Shown here piece by piece: positions 18,827 through 27,923 of a DNA stretch of 64,000 nucleotides. Both the position numbers and the translations under genes were made by a program. Position 1 is the first letter of the stretch. The number at the start of each line of letters is the position of its first letter. The notes below the pieces were generated by a model. The model worked only from the letters and a program-made list of their open reading frames with translations, was not told the origin of the DNA and did no database searches. This DNA comes from Salinibacterium sp. Its GTDB lineage: Bacteria; Actinomycetota; Actinomycetes; Actinomycetales; Microbacteriaceae. The DNA lies in contig JANXVG010000072.1 of assembly GCA_025351795.1 (NCBI GenBank), positions 1 through 64,000 on the forward strand, read 5' to 3'.

Positions 18827-19166
18827 GCGAAGGGCGCACGAGCGCGGCAGCGTCACGGCCGAGTTCGCTGCGGTGATGCCGGCCGTCGTCCTCGTGTTCG
18901 CCGCGTGCATGGCGGGCGTGCAGGTAGCCGGTCAGCAGGTTCGATTGCAGGATGCCGCGGCCGATGCCGCACGGGTTACGGCCCGCGGGGAGGGCGCAGG
19001 GTCGGCGGCGGCACGCGCAGGGCACCTGGTTGCCGGTTCGAGCCTGAGCCTCAGCAGCGACGGCGACCTGATCTGCGTGCATCTCACAGCACCCGCTGCA
19101 CCGTTCGGTCCCCTTGCCGGGCTAGAGATCGGTGCGTCCAGTTGCGCACTCGGGGGTGGCCGATGA
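18804..19166 (+). CDS. TadE-like minor pilin
   Basis: About 120 residues from GTG 18804, which overlaps the DUF4244 gene by 23 bases; an upstream ATG at 18768 in the same frame is possible but runs through the pilin gene. The core ERGSVTAEFAAVMPAVVLVFAACMAGVQ is the TadE-like signature, where Glu in TAEF follows the processing site, ahead of a helical QDAAADAARVTARGEG region and a C-terminal domain with two Cys (ICVHLTA and SSCALGGG), probably a disulfide. It is likely a secreted pseudopilin of the Tad apparatus. Confidence 0.75.
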   Translation: MRSPSAAERRAHERGSVTAEFAAVMPAVVLVFAACMAGVQVAGQQVRLQDAAADAARVTARGEGAGSAAARAGHLVAGSSLSLSSDGDLICVHLTAPAAPFGPLAGLEIGASSCALGGGR

Positions 19167-19501
19167 GGTCGGAGCGCGGTGCGGGATCGCCACTCGCGAT
19201 CGCCATCGTGGGCGCGCTCGTGCTGCTGACATCCGTTTCGCTCCCGCTGTATTTGGCGCTCTCTGCGCGGCAATCAGCAGCGGGGGCAGCGGATGCCGCA
19301 GCCCTCGCAGCGGCAGACACCGTGGTGGGTATCGTGCCCGGATATCCCTGCGAGTCTGCGGCCCGCGTCGCGGTTGCCAATGGTTTTTCGCTCAGCGAAT
19401 GCAGCCTCGATGGCCTCGTCGCGACGGTTCAGGTGAGTGCGCTCGTGCTCGGTGTAGCCGTGACCGCGGCGGCATCGGCAGGTCCGCCAGGGGGCGGGTA
19501 G
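19163..19501 (+). CDS. TadG/Rv3654c-like small secreted protein
   Basis: A 112-residue protein beginning MRSERGAGSPLAIAIVGALV, a charged start, a Gly-Ser-Pro processing-like site and one membrane segment. The segment is followed by SARQSAAGAADAAALAAADTVVG, the repeated Ala-rich helix typical of Rv3654c-type proteins, and two Cys (PCESAARVAV and SECSLDG). The ATG overlaps the TGA of the TadE-like gene (ATGA). It completes the actinobacterial tad cluster; its exact role is not known. Confidence 0.75.
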   Translation: MRSERGAGSPLAIAIVGALVLLTSVSLPLYLALSARQSAAGAADAAALAAADTVVGIVPGYPCESAARVAVANGFSLSECSLDGLVATVQVSALVLGVAVTAAASAGPPGGG

Positions 19502-19620
19502 CACAGAGCGGCGCGAAGTCAACGACGAGTCTGGATTAGGCGTGTGCGTGGTTGGTGTGTGTATGGTGTCGCTGACGAGGCCGAAAGCCCGTTGCAACTA
19601 CCGCCTATATAAGGAGTCAC

Positions 19621-22350
19621 GTGCCCGGCACGAAGAAGCTCGTCATCGTCGAGTCGCCGACCAAGGCGAAGACGATCGCCCAGTATCTGGGCGAGGGCTA
19701 CGAGGTGCAGTCCTCGGTTGGTCATATCCGCGACCTGATCGAACCCAAGAATCTGCCGCCCGAGCTCAAGAAGGGCTCGCTCGGAAAGTTCTCCGTCGAC
19801 GTCGAGAACGGGTTCGAGCCGTACTATGTCGTCTCAGAGGCGAAGAAGAAGACGGTCGCCGACCTCAAGAAAGCGCTCGCTGGCGCCGATGAACTCTTTC
19901 TCGCGACTGATGAGGATCGCGAAGGCGAGGCCATCGCGTGGCACCTCCTGCAGGTGCTGAAGCCTAAGGTTCCCGTCAAGCGGATGGTGTTCCACGAGAT
20001 CACAAAGGAAGCGATCCAGCACGCCCGCGATAACACTCGCGACATCGATGCAGCTCTCGTTGATGCGCAGGAAACCCGTCGTATCCTCGACCGGCTGTAC
20101 GGATACGAAGTGTCACCCGTACTGTGGCGCAAGGTGGGCCCGGGCCTGTCAGCGGGCCGAGTGCAGTCTGCCGCAACTCGACTCGTGGTAGACCGCGAGC
20201 GCGAGCGCCTCGCCTTCGTCACCGCGGGCTACTGGGATCTGATCGCCCAGCTCACCCCGAAGACCGAGTCGCTCGAGTTCGAGTCGCGACTCGTGCGCGT
20301 CGGCGGCAAGCGCGTCGCGACCGGCCGTGACTTCGACGACAAGGGAACGCTCAAGAGCGATGTGGTTGCGCTTGATGAGCAAGCAGCGCGGGCGCTCGCA
20401 ACGGCGTTGCGGGATTCCGCAGTCGCGCTGACCGTCACGAGCGTCGAGTCCAAACCGTACACGCGTCGCCCGGCCGCTCCGTTTACGACATCCACGCTGC
20501 AGCAAGAGGCCGGTCGCAAGTTGCGGTTCTCGGCGCGCCAGACCATGAGTGTTGCGCAGTCGCTCTACGAGAACGGCTACATCACCTATATGCGAACGGA
20601 TTCACCGACGCTCTCGCAGCAGGCGATCGACGCGGCACGCAAGCAGGCGGCATCGCTCTACGGGCCAGAAACCGTGCCCGACGTGCCGCGCCTCTACACG
20701 GGGAAGAGCAAGAACGCGCAGGAGGCGCACGAGGCGATCCGCCCCTCTGGCGACACGTTCCGCACGCCCACCGAGTTGCAGGCGATTCTGCGCGGCAATG
20801 ACTGGAAGTTGTACGACCTGATCTGGAAGCGCACCGTCGCCTCACAGATGGCAGATGCGAAGGGGTCGACAGCATCCGTTACCATTGCCAGCGGGAAGCT
20901 TGCCGGCGGCGAGATCGCAGAGTTCGTGGCCAGCGGAACCGTTATTACCTTCCGCGGCTTCCTGCACGCCTATGAGGAGAGCCGGGACGAGGAGCGCAAC
21001 GAGACGGCCGAGCCGACCGAAGCGAAGCTGCCGTCGCTCACCGAGGGTCAGATTCTCACCCTCAGCGACATCGAGGCCAAGGGCCACGAGACGAGCGCGC
21101 CGCCGCGGTACACCGAAGCGAGTCTCGTTAAACAGCTCGAAGAGCTCGGCATCGGTCGGCCGTCCACCTACGCATCGATCATCTCGACGATCATGGATCG
21201 CGGCTACGTGACCCCGCGCGGCCAGGCCCTCGTGCCCAACTGGATCGCGTTCTCGGTCGTGCGCCTGCTTGAGGAATACTTCTCCGACCTCATCCAGTAC
21301 GACTTCACTGCAAGCATGGAAGACGACCTCGACCGCATTGCCGATGGCGAAGAAGACCGGGTCGAGTGGCTGACCGGTTTCTATTTTGGCAGCGACAAGC
21401 ACCGGGGGCTGCGTACCGTCATCGATAACCTCGGCGACATCGACGCGCGCGACATCAATTCGATCAAGATTTCGGATGATGTGACGTTGCGGATCGGTAA
21501 GTACGGCCCGTATCTCGAGGCGCCGGGTGAAACACCGGAGACCCCGCGGCGCGTCAACATTCCGCAGGAACTCGCGCCAGACGAGCTCACCCCGGCCAAG
21601 GCTCGCGAGCTCATCGACGCGCCTGTTGTCGGCGATCGGGTGATCGGAGTCAACCCGGATAACGGCAAAGAGATCGTCGCCAAAGACGGTCGTTTCGGCC
21701 CATACATCACCGAGCTTGAGCCCGAGGTCGAGGCGCCGATAGTTGAGGTGGTCGAGGTTATCGATCCGAAGACCGGTGAGGTAAAGAAGCCGAAGAAGCC
21801 GAAAAAAATCGCTGTCGTCAAGCCGCGCACCGCATCCATTTTTAAGTCGATGGATCTCGCCGCGGTCGACCTCGAGACCGCGCTTGCGCTCCTGGCCCTG
21901 CCGCGCCTGGTCGGGTTGGATCCGGAGACGGGCATAGAGATCATGGCCCAGAACGGGCGATTTGGCCCATATTTGAAGAAGGGTACCGATACCAGATCCC
22001 TTACCGAGGAAGAGCAGATCTTCGCGATCGACCTCGCTGGCGCGCTCGAGCTCTACGCACAGCCGAAGTACGGTGGCCGATCAGCATCGAGTGCTCTCAA
22101 AGAATTCGAGGCCGATCCGGTCAGTGGCAAACCCATTCGCATTAAGGACGGACGGTTTGGTGCATATGTGACCGACGGTACAACTAATGCGACTATCCCT
22201 CGCGGCGAGACCATCGAGGAAATCGACTTTGATCGCGCAGTGCAAATGCTTGCAGACAAACGCGCGAAAGGGCCGGCCAAGCCCAAGGTGACGCGCACAA
22301 CCGCAGCCAAGAAGCCCGCGGCCAAACGGGCCCCGGCGAAGAAGAAGTAG
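19621..22350 (+). CDS. topA: DNA topoisomerase I
   Basis: A 909-residue type IA topoisomerase that relaxes negative supercoils. The TOPRIM domain starts KKLVIVESPTKAKTIA and has the acidic DEDREGEAIAWHL motif. The active Tyr is in ITYMRTDSPTLS at about residue 323. The C-terminal third carries four repeats built around KYGPYLE, DGRFGPYI, NGRFGPYL and DGRFGAYV (topoisomerase C-terminal repeats) and a basic tail KKPAAKRAPAKKK for DNA binding, as in other actinobacteria. The GTG start has AAGGAG (19611-19616) upstream. The TAG shares a base with the GTG of tmk, so the pair is co-translated. Confidence 0.97.
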   Translation: MPGTKKLVIVESPTKAKTIAQYLGEGYEVQSSVGHIRDLIEPKNLPPELKKGSLGKFSVDVENGFEPYYVVSEAKKKTVADLKKALAGADELFLATDEDREGEAIAWHLLQVLKPKVPVKRMVFHEITKEAIQHARDNTRDIDAALVDAQETRRILDRLYGYEVSPVLWRKVGPGLSAGRVQSAATRLVVDRERERLAFVTAGYWDLIAQLTPKTESLEFESRLVRVGGKRVATGRDFDDKGTLKSDVVALDEQAARALATALRDSAVALTVTSVESKPYTRRPAAPFTTSTLQQEAGRKLRFSARQTMSVAQSLYENGYITYMRTDSPTLSQQAIDAARKQAASLYGPETVPDVPRLYTGKSKNAQEAHEAIRPSGDTFRTPTELQAILRGNDWKLYDLIWKRTVASQMADAKGSTASVTIASGKLAGGEIAEFVASGTVITFRGFLHAYEESRDEERNETAEPTEAKLPSLTEGQILTLSDIEAKGHETSAPPRYTEASLVKQLEELGIGRPSTYASIISTIMDRGYVTPRGQALVPNWIAFSVVRLLEEYFSDLIQYDFTASMEDDLDRIADGEEDRVEWLTGFYFGSDKHRGLRTVIDNLGDIDARDINSIKISDDVTLRIGKYGPYLEAPGETPETPRRVNIPQELAPDELTPAKARELIDAPVVGDRVIGVNPDNGKEIVAKDGRFGPYITELEPEVEAPIVEVVEVIDPKTGEVKKPKKPKKIAVVKPRTASIFKSMDLAAVDLETALALLALPRLVGLDPETGIEIMAQNGRFGPYLKKGTDTRSLTEEEQIFAIDLAGALELYAQPKYGGRSASSALKEFEADPVSGKPIRIKDGRFGAYVTDGTTNATIPRGETIEEIDFDRAVQMLADKRAKGPAKPKVTRTTAAKKPAAKRAPAKKK

Positions 22351-22982
22351 TGGCCGGGCTCTTCATCACGTTCGAGGGCGGCGACGGGTCTGGCAAGTCG
22401 ACCCAGTCGAGCATTCTTGTCGACCGGCTCACGAACGAGGGACGCACCGTCATCGTTTCTCGCGAACCCGGAGGTACCGAGCTTGGCGTCGAACTGCGCG
22501 AGATCATCCTGCATCGCCGAGGGTACATTGCACCCCGGGCAGAAGCGCTGATTTACGCCGCTGATCGTGCCCACAACATCGCCACTCTGGTGCGGCCAGC
22601 CCTCGAGCGTGGCGACATCGTGGTGCAAGACAGATACCTCGATTCGTCGGTCGCATATCAGGGTGCCGGGCGCGTGCTCAACCCGAAAGAAGTGCGCGAT
22701 GTTTCGCTATGGGCGGTAGAAGGGCTTCTTCCCGACCTCACGATCCTGCTCGACCTCGACGAGGCCATTGGTCGCGAACGATTGGATGATTCCCGCACGA
22801 AGTACGACCGGCTCGAGGCGGAAAAACGCGACTTCCATGCGCGGGTGCGCGACGCGTACCTCACGCTCGCGGCCGAAGAGCCTGGCCGATTCCTCGTGCT
22901 CGACGGGGCGTTGCCGGTTGAGTCGATTGCCGAATCCATCCGCGGGCGAGTTGACAGCCTTCTCACCGGACAGCCTTCTTAG
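22350..22982 (+). CDS. tmk: thymidylate kinase
   Basis: A 210-residue dTMP kinase: P-loop EGGDGSGKST at residues 9-18, the DR(Y/H) motif in QDRYLDSSVAYQGAGR, and a LID region near YDRLEAEKRDFH. It makes dTDP from dTMP with ATP. GTG 22350 overlaps the topA stop by one base. With topA and the delta' subunit gene downstream it forms a replication cluster common in actinobacteria. Confidence 0.95.
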   Translation: MAGLFITFEGGDGSGKSTQSSILVDRLTNEGRTVIVSREPGGTELGVELREIILHRRGYIAPRAEALIYAADRAHNIATLVRPALERGDIVVQDRYLDSSVAYQGAGRVLNPKEVRDVSLWAVEGLLPDLTILLDLDEAIGRERLDDSRTKYDRLEAEKRDFHARVRDAYLTLAAEEPGRFLVLDGALPVESIAESIRGRVDSLLTGQPS

Positions 22983-23068
22983 GTGACCGGTTTCGCGGGC
23001 TCAATCGGCGCTCGGGTCGCACGATCGCAGGCGCGATTGCGCCGGCTCCATCGCGCTAGGCTCAAGCC

Positions 23069-24235
23069 ATGACGGCGGTATGGGACGAGTTGACTGGGCA
23101 GGCCGAGGCCATCGCTGTGGTCGAGGCCGCGGCATCCGCATCCCGTTTCGGTGGCAGTGGTGATTCGTCGATGACTCATTCCTGGCTGATCACTGGTCCA
23201 CCCGGTTCCGGCAGGTCGAATCTTGCGTACGCGTTCGCGACCGCCCTGCTCAGTCCAGGCACGCCGGAGGGCGATGAGGCTGCCCGAAGGCAAGTGGCGG
23301 CCCGTACCCATCCCGATCTGGGCGTGCTCAGCACTGATCGTGTGATTATCTCGATCGACGAGGTGCGTCAGCTCGTCGCGAGTTCACAGTTCTCGCCATC
23401 GCTCGGGCGATACCGCGTGATGATCATCGAAGACGCCGATCGCATGGCGGAGCGAACCTCCAATGTTTTACTCAAGGCACTCGAAGAGCCGCCGCCCCGA
23501 ACGGTCTGGATTTTGTGTGCGCCAAGTGAGGCTGACCTCATCCCGACCATCCGCTCACGTGCGCGCACCGTGCGGTTGCGCGTGCCCGCTGTCGCGGACG
23601 TCGCCGACCTTCTGGTGAGGCGTGACGGGGTTGATCGCGACATCGCCGAGCGTGCTGCGCGCGAAGCACAGAGCCACATCGGCATGGCTCACCGCTTGGC
23701 GACGAACGCGGAGGCGAGGCAGCGCCGCGCGCGCACACTGGAAATTGCACTGGGTGTCGGATCCGTGTCGAGTGCGGTACGGGCCGCCGCCGAGTTGCTC
23801 GAACTGGCGGGTTCCGACGCGAGGGCCATTACCGATGAGCGCGAAGCCGATGAGCGCGAGAGTGTGCTCAGATCGCTCGGTATCGAGCCGGGCGGCACGG
23901 TACCGGTGGCACTTCGCGCGCAGCTCAAGAGCCTGGAAGAAGATCAGAAGCGTCGGGCGACGAGAAGCCTGCGCGACGGCATCGACCGTATCATGGTCGA
24001 CCTGCTGTCCCTTTTTCGCGATATTCTCCTCCTGCAGCTCGGTGTGCCGATAGAGCCGATCAACGCGAGGATTTTTCCAGAGCTCGTCGCGGCTCGCGAC
24101 CGAGCGACAGCGGCCTCCACTTTGGCCACCATGGATGCGATTGCCCAGGCGCGGCGCCGGATTGACAGCAACGTCTCTCCGGTTCTGTCGCTCGAGGCGA
24201 TGCTCATCACAGCAATCCGGAAGGACCAGCAGTGA
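23069..24235 (+). CDS. holB: DNA polymerase III delta' subunit
   Basis: A 388-residue AAA+ clamp-loader subunit. The N-terminal AAA domain reads WDELTGQAEAI, a degenerate P-loop GPPGSGRSN (residues 43-51; Arg in place of Lys, usual in actinobacterial delta'), ISIDEVRQLV, VMIIEDADRM and the sensor LLKALEEPPPRTVWIL with an SRARTVRLR arginine block. The Cys zinc module of E. coli delta' is not present. The C-terminal helical domain fits the clamp-loader collar. The next gene starts inside its TGA (GTGA). Confidence 0.9.
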   Translation: MTAVWDELTGQAEAIAVVEAAASASRFGGSGDSSMTHSWLITGPPGSGRSNLAYAFATALLSPGTPEGDEAARRQVAARTHPDLGVLSTDRVIISIDEVRQLVASSQFSPSLGRYRVMIIEDADRMAERTSNVLLKALEEPPPRTVWILCAPSEADLIPTIRSRARTVRLRVPAVADVADLLVRRDGVDRDIAERAAREAQSHIGMAHRLATNAEARQRRARTLEIALGVGSVSSAVRAAAELLELAGSDARAITDEREADERESVLRSLGIEPGGTVPVALRAQLKSLEEDQKRRATRSLRDGIDRIMVDLLSLFRDILLLQLGVPIEPINARIFPELVAARDRATAASTLATMDAIAQARRRIDSNVSPVLSLEAMLITAIRKDQQ

Positions 24236-25776
24236 CCCTCAGCCGCCGCACTCGAATGGCCGCAATTGTCGCTCTCGCGACAGTTATCGTGCTTCCACTG
24301 TCTGGGTGTGTCTCGTGGTTCTCGCCGGCGACCACGAGCCTGACATCGACACCGACGAATGAGAACGTGGCCGCCGATCTCAAGCCCTTCTACTCCCAGG
24401 TTCTGCACTGGTCCAGTTGTGGCAGCGGGTTGCAGTGCTCGACCGCGAAGGCGCCGATGAACTGGAAGAACCCCTCGAGCGCATCCATCGATCTTGCGCT
24501 CGTGCGCCACCCGGCAACCTCCTCGAATCGGCTGGGCTCACTGCTCGTCAACCCCGGTGGCCCGGGCGGCTCCGGTTATGACTTCATCTATAACAGCCTG
24601 AACTATGCAACGGATGCGACGCTGCAGGCCGCTTTCGACATCGTCGGTTTCGACCCGCGTGGGGTCAATAAGTCCTCTCCGGTGAAGTGTTACTCGAATT
24701 CTACGGAGATGGACTCGTTCATCTACGACCTGACGCCCGGTGCGGTTGGGTCAGATGGCTGGATCAGCGCCCTGACCGATGCTTCGAAGAAGTTCGGCCA
24801 GCGCTGTCTTGACCTCACAGGGCCTCTGCTGCAGTTCGTCGATACCGATAGTGCGGCGCGCGACATGGATCTGCTCCGCGCCGTGCTCGGCGACGCCAAG
24901 CTGAACTACCTCGGGTACTCCTATGGAACACTTTTGGGTGCGACCTACGCCGACCTGTACCCGCAGAACACCGGTCGTCTCGTGCTCGACGGTGCGCTGG
25001 ATCCGTCGACAAGCCTGTTCGATGTCAACGTAACGCAAGCCAAGGGCTTCGAATCGGCGATGCGCGCGTTCATCAAGGACTGCATTGGAACGAAGGATTG
25101 CCCGTTCACCGACACAGTCGACTCATCGATGGCCACCATCCGGTCGATCCTCAACAATCTGGATGCGAGTCCACTCGCCGGCACAGACGGTCGCAAACTC
25201 GGAAGCAGCACGATGTTCACGGCGATCATTCTTCCCCTATACAACAGAGACAACTGGCCGTATCTCAAGCAGTTGTTCACCGCGGTGGAGAAAGGCGATG
25301 CGAGCGTCGCGTTCTCGCTCGCAGACAGCTACAACAGTCGCAATGCGGGCGGCACATACGCAGACAACTCGACCGAGGCCTTCATCTCAATCAACTGTCT
25401 TGACTACCGTTCCAACGCGGATATTGCGACGATGCGGTCGGAGGCTGCGCAGCTGGTAGAGATCGCCCCGACATTCGGAGCGCAGATGGGTTATGGCGAC
25501 ACGCAGTGCGATCATTGGCCGTTCCAGACCAGCCGGGAGCGCGCGCAGATTCACGCTAAAGGCTCGAGCGACATCCTCGTTGTCGGCACCACTAATGACC
25601 CGGCCACACCCTACGTGTGGGCGCAGAGTCTTGCGAAGCAACTCGAGAATGGGCACCTCGTCACCTACGCGGGTGAAGGTCACACTGCCTACAACAAGTC
25701 GAACTTGTGCGTGAACGACACGGTCGACAACTATTTCATCAAGGGCACAGTTCCGGTCGCTGACCCGAAGTGCTGA
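24232..25776 (+). CDS. secreted alpha/beta hydrolase lipoprotein (TAP-like)
   Basis: A 514-residue hydrolase of the tripeptidyl aminopeptidase/SlpD-E family. The lipobox LPLSGC (Cys near residue 26) marks it as a membrane-anchored lipoprotein. The oxyanion loop is NPGGPGGSGYDF, the nucleophile Ser lies in GYSYG (about 230), the acid in TTNDPATPY and the His in GEGHTAY, with paired Cys typical of exported members. It probably trims peptides or esters outside the cell. The GTG start overlaps the holB stop; function is unrelated, so this is likely read-through transcription. Confidence 0.88.
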   Translation: MTLSRRTRMAAIVALATVIVLPLSGCVSWFSPATTSLTSTPTNENVAADLKPFYSQVLHWSSCGSGLQCSTAKAPMNWKNPSSASIDLALVRHPATSSNRLGSLLVNPGGPGGSGYDFIYNSLNYATDATLQAAFDIVGFDPRGVNKSSPVKCYSNSTEMDSFIYDLTPGAVGSDGWISALTDASKKFGQRCLDLTGPLLQFVDTDSAARDMDLLRAVLGDAKLNYLGYSYGTLLGATYADLYPQNTGRLVLDGALDPSTSLFDVNVTQAKGFESAMRAFIKDCIGTKDCPFTDTVDSSMATIRSILNNLDASPLAGTDGRKLGSSTMFTAIILPLYNRDNWPYLKQLFTAVEKGDASVAFSLADSYNSRNAGGTYADNSTEAFISINCLDYRSNADIATMRSEAAQLVEIAPTFGAQMGYGDTQCDHWPFQTSRERAQIHAKGSSDILVVGTTNDPATPYVWAQSLAKQLENGHLVTYAGEGHTAYNKSNLCVNDTVDNYFIKGTVPVADPKC

Positions 25777-25875
25777 GCTCGCGATTCCCGAGGGTCGGTA
25801 GCGATACCGGGCCAAGTGGATGGTGCGCCCACAGATTGGGCGATACCGCGGCCCTCTCACGACTTCCAATTAATT

Positions 25876-25890
25876 TTGCAGGACATGCAA
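25876..25890. promoter_or_regulatory. TetR-type operator
   Basis: Dyad TTGCA-N5-TGCAA (25876-25890) set 10 bases before the ATG of the TetR gene, in an AT-rich stretch. Spacing and symmetry fit an autoregulatory TetR operator. Confidence 0.55.
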
Positions 25891-25900
25891 CAATTGACCC

Positions 25901-26539
25901 ATGACGGATGTCACGGACGTGGGGCTGCGCGAGCGTAAGCGATTGGCCACCCGTCGCGCCATTCAGGTAGCAGTGCTCAACCTCGCGACCGAGCGCGGAC
26001 TCGACCGGGTCACGGTCGATGAGATCAGTCGTGTTGCGGACATCTCACCGCGTACCTTCTTCAATTATTTCGCCTCCAAAGAGGAGGCCCTCGCTGGGGA
26101 CAATCCTGAGTTACCGGGAGAGGAAGCCATCAATGTTTTTGTTAATGCCGGACGCGACGCCGATCTACTGGCTGGCATAGCCGAACTTCTCGTGGAGTCC
26201 TCTGAGCACTCGGTAGAGGACTACCGAGTTTCTCTGCAACGCCGGGCGATCCTCAAGCAGCACCCGCAACTTTTCGCGATGCGGATGGCGAGTATGCACC
26301 AGTTCGAGGATGAACTTGATGCCGTGCTGACCCGTCGACTCGCCGTCGACGACCCGATCTTGGCCGCTAACCCCGTCGAACTCTCACGCAAATCGCGGCT
26401 CGTGACCTTTGTGGCGTTCGCTGCCATGCGGCACGCGTGGGCAACCTGGGGCGATAGCGATGCGGGTACAGACTTCCCCGAGAGGTTGCGATCGTCGTTC
26501 GCGTGTCTCGGTTTGCTGTTCACGAAAGCCGATGCATAA
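25901..26539 (+). CDS. TetR-family regulator
   Basis: A 212-residue regulator with the TetR DNA-binding domain at about residues 9-56: RERKRLATRRAIQVAVLNLATERGLDRVTVDEISRVADIS, then PRTFFNYFASKEEAL, the helix-turn-helix with the common FxNYFxSKE signature. The C-terminal helical domain ends near AAMRHAWATWGDSD, typical of actinobacterial regulators of exporters, but no transporter is adjacent. A dyad at 25876-25890 is a likely operator. Ligand unknown. Confidence 0.88.
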   Translation: MTDVTDVGLRERKRLATRRAIQVAVLNLATERGLDRVTVDEISRVADISPRTFFNYFASKEEALAGDNPELPGEEAINVFVNAGRDADLLAGIAELLVESSEHSVEDYRVSLQRRAILKQHPQLFAMRMASMHQFEDELDAVLTRRLAVDDPILAANPVELSRKSRLVTFVAFAAMRHAWATWGDSDAGTDFPERLRSSFACLGLLFTKADA

Positions 26540-26584
26540 AGTTCGGCTATGCTTTCATGCTGTGCCTCGGGGTAGCCCGGGCCC

Positions 26585-26657
26585 GCCGCCCTAGCTCAGT
26601 CGGTAGAGCATCTCACTCGTAATGAGAAGGTCAAGAGTTCGATTCTCTTGGGCGGCT
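26585..26657 (+). tRNA. tRNA-Thr (anticodon CGT)
   Basis: 73 bases with acceptor arms GCCGCCC/GGGCGGC, D-arm AGCTCAGTCGGTAGAGC, anticodon stem TCTCA/TGAGA around the loop CTCGTAA giving CGT, and T-arm AGAGTTCGATTCTCT. It reads threonine codon ACG. The discriminator is T and CCA is not encoded. No integrase or repeated 3' end is seen nearby. Confidence 0.95.
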
Positions 26658-27043
26658 CTACAGTCTCGGCGAAAATCACGGACACTGCAGTGGGCCCGCT
26701 CGGCCAGCGCGGCGTTATGGTCGCTCTCGGCTGGCCCGTTCGCGCCAGGGTGCGCCCGTTCGTATCCGATCGATGGGTGCGGACACCACGAGCGACGACG
26801 GTGCGTCACACCCCTTCGCGACCGCGTCGCGCACCGCGCAGAACTCGTGCTGCACCGAACGTGCGTCGCCGCTGACGGGCTCACTCCGGATCATGTCCCC
26901 CATGATGCGGACATCCGCACATCGACATGCCCCCAATGAGAGGGCAGACGATGCCACTTTGTGCCGTCGCGCGCTTGCCTACGGCATCAGCACAGGCATA
27001 TCGTGGGAATACGGCACCGACATGGGGGAAGTGCCGGTAGTCC
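26658..27043. other. non-coding stretch after tRNA-Thr
   Basis: No supported gene; the open frames here have irregular composition and no recognisable domain. An inverted repeat GGCCAGC (26702-26708) and GCTGGCC (26730-26736) may form a hairpin after the tRNA. CATGTCCCCCATGATG near 26891 and ACATGCCCCCAATGAG near 26926 look alike but are too short to call a repeat. Confidence 0.4.
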
Positions 27044-27868
27044 ATGGGGGTGGGGATTGTGCGACGATTGGCATTTCTGGCGACGGTCGTTGCGACTGTG
27101 CTCGTCTTTGTGCTCCCGTTTGTGGGCGGTGGCGGCCCCGGTCTCATGAGTGCTGCGTACTCGCTCTCGCCAGACGACGCTCAGGTGATTTCTGTTCGCG
27201 CTGATCCCGTTGCCGCTGGCGTCGTCGTGTCGGCCAGCCCCGTCACCATCACCGCGGCGTCGTTGACTCATGATTATGAACACCTGGCGCAGAAGCCGGT
27301 GCCCAAGCCACTTCCGCCGGTATCGGCATCGGGAGCCGCTTCCGGCACCGGCGAACGGCAGGCGGCGCTTGAGGCGGCAGGCCAGTCGTGCCCGAACAAC
27401 ATCGCCACGAATTCGAGTGGGGCGCCCAGCACAGTATCCGCCGGGGGCGTGCAGGGCACCACGAGTGACGATCTCGCATCGTTCGGTGCACAGTACAATG
27501 CGATCCGCGTCGCAAACTGCTTGGATCCGGTCTCGAATTTCATCTACGACGCGTGCATGGAGCAACGCCTGTTCTGGATGGCTGAAGACCCAAGCACCGA
27601 TCCGAACAGCGCCTGGGGCCACATCGGGTCGGTACGCAGCGACGGCGTTCCGAGTGTCGGTTGCGACGGAAACCTGGCCGGCGGCTCTGGCAACAGCGGG
27701 TCGACCGTGGCTCAAAAGTGGTGGGACTCGACACCGCACCGCGCGTCGCTCTACCGGCCAGGGAGCGGCGTGGGCGGCGTGTGCATTGCATTCGCGATGA
27801 CCCATGGCGGTCTGCCGGATGAGTCCTACTCGTTCACTCGCGCCGCGGCCAAATGGGTCAGTTGCTGA
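27044..27868 (+). CDS. secreted CAP (SCP/PR1)-like protein
   Basis: A 274-residue exported protein. A signal peptide (VRRLAFLATVVATVLVFVLPF) is followed by a linker rich in Pro/Ala and a C-terminal domain of about 130 residues with CAP features: NAIRVANCLDPV, a helix LFWMAEDP, GHIGSV with a His, and WWDSTPHRASLYRP corresponding to the W-x-x-S-x-x-H-x-x-x-L motif of CAP proteins. Five or six Cys suggest disulfides. Role unknown; bacterial CAP proteins are often cell-surface or secreted. Start ATG 27044; GTG at 27050 is an alternative. Confidence 0.7.
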   Translation: MGVGIVRRLAFLATVVATVLVFVLPFVGGGGPGLMSAAYSLSPDDAQVISVRADPVAAGVVVSASPVTITAASLTHDYEHLAQKPVPKPLPPVSASGAASGTGERQAALEAAGQSCPNNIATNSSGAPSTVSAGGVQGTTSDDLASFGAQYNAIRVANCLDPVSNFIYDACMEQRLFWMAEDPSTDPNSAWGHIGSVRSDGVPSVGCDGNLAGGSGNSGSTVAQKWWDSTPHRASLYRPGSGVGGVCIAFAMTHGGLPDESYSFTRAAAKWVSC

Positions 27869-27923
27869 ACGGCTAACATAGCCTCGATGGTCGCAGAGCG
27901 GTGACCGGGGACGTGAGGGCACG

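Noticed and set aside
26715-27204. Open frames on both strands after tRNA-Thr (80 and 143 codons)
   Set aside because: No domain, no ribosome site, composition unlike neighbouring genes; the second runs into the CAP-like gene in another frame.
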